Shown here: positions 57,870 to 64,000 of the stretch, in pieces | Numbering within the stretch: position 1 is the first letter of the stretch | How the letters are laid out: each line of letters starts with the position of its first letter | From: Isoperla grammatica | Lineage: Eukaryota; Arthropoda; Insecta; Plecoptera; Perlodidae | NCBI GenBank assembly: GCA_945910005.1 | Contig: OX246740.1 | Coordinates: forward strand, 52,612,526-52,676,525 | Direction of reading: 5' to 3' | Length of the DNA: 64,000 nt | Program-made: the position numbers and the translations under genes | The notes under the pieces: generated by a model | Database searches by the model: none | Told to the model about the DNA's origin: nothing | The model's input: the letters and a program-made list of their open reading frames with translations, nothing else

Positions 57870-59372
57870 AACCCGGTGGTGAAATGATTGTAATGACGAA
57901 TTCTAATCGAGAAGGCTGTGTATTCAAGAACGGTTGCAATGGCGGCCGGAAGTTAAAAAATTGCGAAAATCTAATATCCTATAAATAACATTATATTGAC
58001 GATCCGAAGCGTTTGACACAATCACGCGGCAACAATGCGTCGATAAAAACTCCTAAACACAAAACGAATGATTTGCTCTCGAAGATTCAACTCAAACAAG
58101 ATGTTGGTGGAAAGACGACAACGAACGACAAAAGAAGATCAACAAAGAAATGTAGCTTTGATGTTCACTTTTGGCAGATGAACTCCCCGTTTTTTCATTT
58201 TCTCGACTTCACTCGGGAGTCAATCGTGTTCCATTCCCGCGATCAAAGTGGTCAACGGTCATGTTACCTTTGACCCAATATTGTGACAACAAGAAACACG
58301 TGTTCTTATTTTCACTCCACTCTGCACCTTAAATCATGTTATTGATGAAGCGAACTGTTGCACGTTTGTCACAAAACACACAGGTTTTGATTGCGAACAT
58401 TGACGGATCAAACGATACTGTGCATGTATCAGTGATTCATTATTCACCCTCACTCCTTATACGGAATGATTCTGTTCCTTTGTAACTTTGACTTCTTTGT
58501 AGTGACGTAGATGCGTATACAAAGAGTTACCGTGGAACGCGGACCTGAAGGCCTGGGTAAGGGGTGATCGTTGGATTTTGCTGTGAGTGCATATAGACCT
58601 ACATGGGAAACTCACCCTTTATTTTGTGTGTGAGGCTACTGTAATAACACAGTGATACTTGCGTGAAAAGTAAACACGCCACTGTCTGTAAATGTAGAAA
58701 TATTTACAGTTACTCTAAACATCAACGCGATATGTATATTGTAAGGTTATTTGATTTTTTTTTTAAATTTTTAATAAACTGTCGTGTAGGCCTAGCAGTT
58801 CTCGTTATTAATTTACAGTTACTATTTAACACTTTCATTCTCCTGATTCTTATTCTTACATATTATCATCCAATACCGGACAAAATTATCAACTCCCGCC
58901 AAATATTAGAACAACTAAAACCACCTTTACCATCACCTTCATCCACCATCTCCACAACCATCATCCACCATAATTGCCTCATGCATTAAAATGGATGCAT
59001 CCTCTTAATGACACGTTGCCGTGGTTTGATGTGGCCTCTTAAGAGTAACGCCAAGAAGTCTCTCATCTATGTTTGAGTAATCGACGCGCTGTGCGGTGCG
59101 TTGAGGGGGGAGGGGGGGGGGGGGGACATGTCTGAACGCTGCAACCGAGAGGAATGTCTTTGAAGTTCCAACTGCTCTGGTGAAAGACGCATTCTGTACA
59201 GTCATAGCTTGTCACCGTGCAGTGGCTCAGAGCAAAGTACAGAACCCGAGTCGACAACCCCCCCCCCCCCCCCCCCCCCCCCAGCAGAGAGGTATCGACT
59301 CTGGTAAGAACCAAAGAACCAAGCGTGGTATGTCTAGATAATGTCAGATAATCAGGATATCGAGTGTGGGTG
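57870..59372. other. No gene recognised; two homopolymers
   Basis: A 14-G run at 59112-59125 and a 25-C run at 59258-59282. The 108-codon frame at 58663-58989 is I/L/T-rich and unrecognised; it could be chance. Confidence 0.45.
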
Positions 59373-59552
59373 AAGGAGAGACACGTAGCGTACTCCCAAA
59401 GAAAAATACCTTAGTTCTTACGAAAGCTTCGATTGATTGACTGATTGATTGATAGATTGATATTTGGGCTTAACGTCTCATATATCAATTAATCGAAGCT
59501 TTCGTAAGAATTAAGGTATTTTTCTTTGGGAGTACGCTACGTGTCTCTCCTT
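59373..59552. mobile_element. 180-bp near-perfect hairpin
   Basis: Arms of about 68 bp starting aaggagagacacgtagcg and ending with the inverted counterpart pair with about two mismatches around a loop of about 45 bp containing (GATT)n. No target duplication recognised. It could be a foldback element or a recent local inverted duplication. Confidence 0.85.
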
Positions 59553-60600
59553 TGAAAGCTTCGAACTGTTTAAATTCAAGTTATCTTTAAGAAACCAAAT
59601 GAATCAATGTATAGTAATTACATTGGACCAACTCTTAACACTGAAAATACATCCCTTAATCAAATGACGATAATTTACAATTTTAGGCCTTCTACAGTTA
59701 TAAATTCACTTAACTTAACTATTTTGTGTTTTCTAAATCATCCTTTCCAACTAAATCTACTTTTGGGTACTTGCTAAACTTCAGCGAATTCTAAATTCAA
59801 AACTCTTCCAAGATTTCCTTTTGTCATTCGCGTAAACTGACATTTGATTGTGTCGATCAGCTAAGCACGTCATGGCACAAACACACAAACACACAGTAGA
59901 TGAAACACTCATTAGTAGACGCACTGATTTGTATCAATTATAACTTCCTCAGAAACGAATTATTCCCGTCTATATTCCGCAATGTATACACATTCTTGGA
60001 ACGCTGATAGACAATCCGATATCCAATTCCGTGAAAGCTTTGCGTCTAATGAAAGGAAGAGCCCCGGCCATGCCTAATGAAAGGAACCGCGTAAATCACG
60101 CTAGCCGGCCAGGAATATCACGTTGGCACGCGCGCGTCGAGTGTTGTACGTTATATATGTGTCACACTAACAGCTGACCTGATTAACAGGGACTGCCAGA
60201 GATTAAAATATACACCGGCGAATAAATAACACTAGTTATGTTATACTTATAGGTGCTGCTTTCACAGTATCGACACTGCCACCTTGATACTGTATGACAA
60301 GGGGTTGGCATGATACTGTACAACAAGGGGGTGGCATGATGTAAACGCAGCCTAGTCGATATAGGTGTACACAATAACAACCTACACTTTTTTATAGGTA
60401 ATTTAAAAAAAATTCTATTCTTGTTTCTCACACGCCCCCCACCCCTCCCTCCCTCCCCCCTGAATCGTCACAAAAAACAACGTAAAACAATTAAACACGA
60501 ACTGTCAAATGTTACATCAAGGTTCATTGATGCACAAAAGATCTTCATCTATTAACCTTGATTTTACATTTTTAATGTTTTGCATTGTTGTCCTTAAAGA
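59553..60600. other. Non-coding; includes a candidate regulatory patch at 60000-60140
   Basis: The patch contains TCTAATGAAAGGAAGAGC and CCTAATGAAAGGAACCGC, a direct repeat of TAATGAAAGGAA spaced about 36 bp, plus CpG-rich GCGCGCGTCGAG. The rest is AT-rich, with two short repeated blocks (gatactgta...aaggggt) near 60288-60340. No gene seen. Confidence 0.4.
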
Positions 60601-60883
60601 GGTTGGAATTCAGGTTGGAATTCATAGTCGGCCCCTACACCTAGGGGCACCCATTGTTGCTATGGATTTGTTTTGTTTATGGGAAATAACATGCAAACAA
60701 TCATTACCTTGGTAACAATGGGCGCCCCTAGGTGTAGGGGCCGACTATGAATTCCAACCTCAAAGTCGTCCCCAACACCTAGGGGCGCCCGTTGTTACCA
60801 AGGTAACAGTTTCATGCATGTTTGTTCCCATATATAAAAAAAAAACATAGCAATAATGGGTGCTACTAGGTATAGGGGCCGAC
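60601..60883 (-). mobile_element. Older GGTTGGAATTC-family MITE split by a younger copy
   Basis: The older element begins ggttggaattca (60601-60612) and resumes at tcaaagtcgtcc (60760 onward, with TCA duplicated), running to ggggccgac at 60883. After the insert is mentally removed, the two pieces align end to end with the family in the opposite orientation to the insert. It is more diverged (several substitutions, poly-A near 60836-60845) and has lost its right terminal GAATTCCAACC. Confidence 0.9.
60613..60759 (+). mobile_element. 147-bp PIF/Harbinger-like MITE, young copy B (TCA target site), nested
   Basis: It is identical to 48688-48834 except for two adjacent bases near the centre. Flanks TCA on both sides (60610-60612 and 60760-60762). 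It lies inside an older member of its own family. Perfect terminal inverted repeats. Confidence 0.94.
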
Positions 60884-61639
60884 GGGAAACCGTGGGGAGA
60901 AACAAGACTGGAGCCTAGTTATGGTTTTGTAAACTTTAAAATTGTAACCCAAACTTGTCGCAAGGACCTATGTTACTCGAGCATATACGCGCAGTACGAA
61001 GTTTTCTAATAAAACACATCAGTTGGGGAAATTAAAAAAAATAAAAACTTCGAAGTGAAAAAATGGTTCAGATGGGGGAAGGGGAGGGGGGAAGAGGAGG
61101 AAAGAATTTCAAATATTTACAAACAAACAATAAACACGAAATCAAACCAGTAAAACGAGATAAAAGTAAGTAAAAACAAGGAACGGAAAAAATGAATACT
61201 GTATTTGATTAAATATCGGAGGAAATGTTAACAATTAAAATCAAACAATCAAACGTTTTTTTCTCAAATTGAAAACGAACATATAACATTAAGGATTTGT
61301 TTTTTATTTTTGTAAAAATAAAACGTGGAACAATTCACATCGACGTCATCGCAAGGACGTTGTTTATAGTGTTGTAGTTTCTGTGCGTCCACCTCGGGTA
61401 ACAGTTCGCCCGTTGCCTTGTTTATGATAAACAGTCGCGGACGCGGTTTCACCACCCTTGCACATTCTAATTAAACATTCGCGTTATTTCCGAAACATTT
61501 ACCGGTTGGTTCGGAAACTGAGCGCGCACGGTTTCATAATTTTCCGCACAATTTCACCAAAACGAATATTTAAAACGCGTCGCCTCGACGTCCACATTAG
61601 GTCCGCAGTAGGAGCCTTTAGTTGTTATAGAGGGCTGTG
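60884..61639. other. No gene or element recognised
   Basis: AT-rich with a G-rich patch near 61075-61105. The small frames at 61264 and 61458 are unrecognised. Confidence 0.45.
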
Positions 61640-61810
61640 ACGCCGCAACGGCCAGCTTACCTCGAAGCTGTAATTAACACCCGTTGACGACGACGAGGCC
61701 ATTGAAAGCAGCAGGCGAGGCCCGTAGGCCACAAACGATGTTAATTTCTAATTACCACGTCGTTATGTCAACCGGGCCGTGACTTACCAGCACAACAACA
61801 ACAATGATGA
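61640..61810. promoter_or_regulatory. Candidate regulatory element
   Basis: Non-repetitive and CpG-rich, with GCTGTAATTAACACC, ATGTTAATTTCTAATTACC, CCATTGAAAGCAGCAGG and a GACGACGACG run. It has the texture of a conserved developmental enhancer, judged by eye; no conservation data. Confidence 0.28.
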
Positions 61811-61955
61811 CCCCTTGAGTAGACCGTGTCTATTGGACGCAGGAGGAAATTAGCACAGGGCTTAGAAAAGTATTATAGTAGGTGTAGATTATGGATATTG
61901 GCGCTGGTGTTGTTTCAAATTGAAAGCCGCCATAACTATGACAAGGTATGACAGT

Positions 61956-62021
61956 AAAACTGTCAAGAGACCGCGCTCCTTTGCTCTACCAAATTGGATT
62001 TTGCCATTTTAGGTTCAACAA
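61956..62021 (-). repeat. Dispersed repeat fragment shared with 6781-6844
   Basis: The minus strand carries ttgttgaacctaaaatggc and the ctcttgacagtttt block seen at 6781-6844, with a diverged spacer. Confidence 0.5.
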
Positions 62022-62306
62022 TTTAATGACAGCTAAACATCACCATGGGCATTAGTACACTTTGCTCTTCGTTGTCACGAGGATGCATATGTCATTTTGT
62101 GTTTTTTTAGTATTGTCAGTAGTCCAGGACTACGTGAATCAAAATGCATATGTTTTGAATATAATTCGCGTTGTAAATAATTGAAAGCATCTTAATAAAA
62201 TAATATTTTTAAGACATCAGGTACCCTAAACGAACTAACAGTAGAAAGTAACAACATGTTAAGATTGCAAATGAACTCGTATGTTTGCTATAATAATGGC
62301 GACATT

Positions 62307-62357
62307 CAATTTGCAACCATTTTCCACCGCCTGCCGCTATGGCGTGCTAGGGGCTTG
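62307..62357 (+). repeat. Dispersed repeat block, copy 2
   Basis: Matches 53144-53194 (caatttgcaaccat ... cgctatgg ... ggggcttg). A (GACA)n tract follows at 62404. Confidence 0.75.
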
Positions 62358-62403
62358 AAACACGAGGGTCAAGTTCGGAGTATGGCAAACTGATTTACGT
62401 GCA

Positions 62404-62457
62404 AGACAGACAGACAGACCGACCGACAGACAGACAGACAGATAGACAGACAGACAC
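62404..62457 (+). repeat. (GACA)n microsatellite
   Basis: About thirteen GACA/GACC units. It is complementary in type to the CTGT array at 4591-4954. Confidence 0.95.
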
Positions 62458-62639
62458 ACAAATATATATTTTTAGAGTGGTGGGTGCTACCATCTGGTGC
62501 ACGTTTCTCCAACACCCACCCCCCTTGTGCTTGCAACAGTTGCGCCGTTGTCAGGCAATTATCAGACCGCTCCGAACTTCTGAGGTTTGTTTGGAATATT
62601 AAATGAGAAATCTGTCGAGAACGTTTGTAAAAGCCAGCG

Positions 62640-62830
62640 AATAAATATTTAAAAGAGCAGCAGCAGTTTTTTTTATCGTTTTCCTCCGGCCGGCCGCGGT
62701 AGGTTGTTTACTAGCCGGGCCGGGCGGCTGAGGAGGCTAATTTACGGGGGGGGGGGGGGGGGGGGAGGGGGGGGCGCCGCGACGCCGCGCGAGACTCGGA
62801 AGAAATCGCACGCGGATAAATCTCGAATTG
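62640..62830. promoter_or_regulatory. GC-rich candidate regulatory segment with 20-G run
   Basis: It contains AATAAATATTTAAAAG, (CAG)n, CCGGCCGGCCGCGG, GGCTAATTTACG, a 20-G run (62746-62765) and CGCCGCGACGCCGCGCG. The CpG density is high. It could be a CpG-island-like promoter; no TATA or exon is identified. Confidence 0.25.
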
Positions 62831-62967
62831 AAATAAAGAACAAAGCAAGGAAACGTGTTTCGATAAATTACGGAAATGATGGCATGGAATGGTCTCTTGA
62901 TTTGCGATGTGCTTTGTGTGTTTTCTTTTTTTCTACGATCAAACATACGTAAAACATTTAACGTGAG

Positions 62968-63060
62968 AACTATGAACATATTTTGTTTAATTAAAATTAA
63001 AACTATATATATAATATTTGAGGGGGTTAGGTGGGAGGAATTGTATCGATACATTATTGT
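62968..63060 (+). repeat. Direct repeat pair member 1
   Basis: Matches 63592-63680 in the same orientation (aactatgaacatattttg, ctatatatataatattt, gtgggaggaattg, atcgata) with small indels. The pair is separated by about 530 bp that contains the SINE-like copy at 63079-63160. Confidence 0.85.
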
Positions 63061-63078
63061 AAACTCCAAATGTGTGTT

Positions 63079-63160
63079 TAAATTAAAGTCCCCCACTGAA
63101 AATCAGTTTCGTTACTGAGTGTGTAGACTCTAAATGTGAATTTATTTTTATTTTATTTAA
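63079..63160 (+). repeat. SINE-like dispersed repeat, copy 3 (3' part)
   Basis: agtcccccactgaaaatcag through gtagactctaaatgtgaa and an ATTT tail. It corresponds to the 3' half of copies at 421-612 and 43826-44008, as expected for a 5'-truncated insertion. Confidence 0.75.
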
Positions 63161-63591
63161 ACTGTTTCGCAAATCTCCTAACTTCAGACTTATTTGCGAC
63201 ATTGTATATAGTACGTTATACGATCATTTTACCTCGTATAGGCAGTGGTGGTTTTTGTAACAGATAATTAATTTACCGAAGTGTTTTAATTTTATTATAA
63301 TATGTGGTTTCTGTTTTTGTTTTCCCTGTTGTTTACGTTGTCATGTTTGTTTTTACTCGTTATTGAAAACGGGAGATGTAGTTTAACCGAAACGTTGGAC
63401 ATTTCAAAACGGTTTATTTAAATAAATACCACTGGCTTTTATAACCATACAATTGGTTAAAATGTATAAAATATGAAGACAAATAAATTTTGTGTTAATA
63501 CAAATATTATAGATTGGTGGATGACCGATGCACATTGGATGACCGCGGGGGTCCAGTATACATCAATATACAAAATTTGGCCGAATGTTAC

Positions 63592-63680
63592 AACTATGAA
63601 CACATTTTGTTTAATTAAAACTATATATATAATATTTCAGGGAGTTAAGTGGGAGGAATTGCATCGATATATTAGTGTAT
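63592..63680 (+). repeat. Direct repeat pair member 2
   Basis: Second copy of the block at 62968-63060. The 140-codon frame crossing it (63473-63895) has no recognised domain. Confidence 0.8.
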
Positions 63681-64000
63681 ACATGAAAAGTTCCAAAACG
63701 CCATCAGTCGTGTCCCACAAAGCGACCAATCAGGGTAGAGATGCACGTCTTCACACGAGTGTCAAAGCATTCAGAGAGAATTGCTTCGTGAATGTCTCGG
63801 ATGAAGCACGAACAAAACAACCCGTGAACTCACCTCCGTACAAAACGACAACGCTTTTCTCTTTTTATTCCTCGCATTTGATGAAAATAAACTGAATAAA
63901 GCGCATCACAACACATAGATGGATAGATGGATGCGAACGAGCGAGTGAGGTATAGTAGACGCGTTTCTTGTCTCTCTCTCTCTCTCTCGCACACATTTAC
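63681..64000. other. Right edge, simple repeats, no gene
   Basis: Short (GGAT)n near 63917-63931 and (CT)n near 63971-63989. No element or gene recognised. Confidence 0.5.

Noticed and set aside
58663..58989. 108-codon frame as a possible small membrane protein
   Set aside because: Hydrophobic residues reflect T-rich DNA; there is no signal for splicing, promoter or family membership, so it is left as unannotated sequence.
62704..63096. Overlapping plus and minus frames (82 and 119 codons) near the 20-G run
   Set aside because: Poly-G/poly-P ends and no recognisable domain; both strands are open over the same AT-rich and homopolymer sequence.

Overview
The window looks like non-genic DNA from an invertebrate animal genome, perhaps an arthropod. 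The evidence is AT-rich background sequence, dense short inverted-repeat transposons (MITEs), tRNA-promoter-like fragments and a metazoan BEL/Pao LTR retrotransposon. I found no supported host protein-coding gene, rRNA or tRNA gene. Nothing looks bacterial or viral apart from the retrotransposon. Exons of a large gene could be hidden here, but I could not recognise any.

The one convincing coding sequence is the BEL/Pao polyprotein (15278-20518) of an apparently full-length element (14494-21124). It has two LTRs, a leader, a single uninterrupted gag-pol frame and a polypurine tract. A 200-N gap abuts its left LTR. Two diverged copies of an approximately 700-bp unit lie on either side (13021-14291 and 21131-21804). 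The left copy carries an extra 548-bp element with a perfect 8-bp target duplication, and the right copy still shows the empty site.

Most other recognisable structure is small inverted-repeat elements. Several have clear target-site duplications: 3-bp TNA types (PIF/Harbinger-like), 8-bp types (hAT-like) and TA types. The best example is at 60601-60883, where a young 147-bp element has inserted into an older, inverted member of its own family. Its near-identical sister lies at 48688-48834.

Tandem arrays include a (CTGT)n tract of about 360 bp (4591-4954). A six-monomer array of about 180 bp per monomer (52076-53145) has a dimeric higher-order pattern. Minisatellites lie near 9.0, 34.7 and 39.1 kb. 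There are 28 runs of 10 or more consecutive G or C, far beyond chance, often beside CpG-rich stretches.

Between the repeats are CpG-rich segments holding clustered TAATTA-like, octamer-like and similar motifs (about 2.4, 3.2, 9.5, 26.2, 29.3, 37.1, 47.3, 56.7, 60.1, 61.7 and 62.7 kb). They resemble conserved regulatory elements of a developmental gene neighbourhood. That reading is inference and needs a cross-species alignment.
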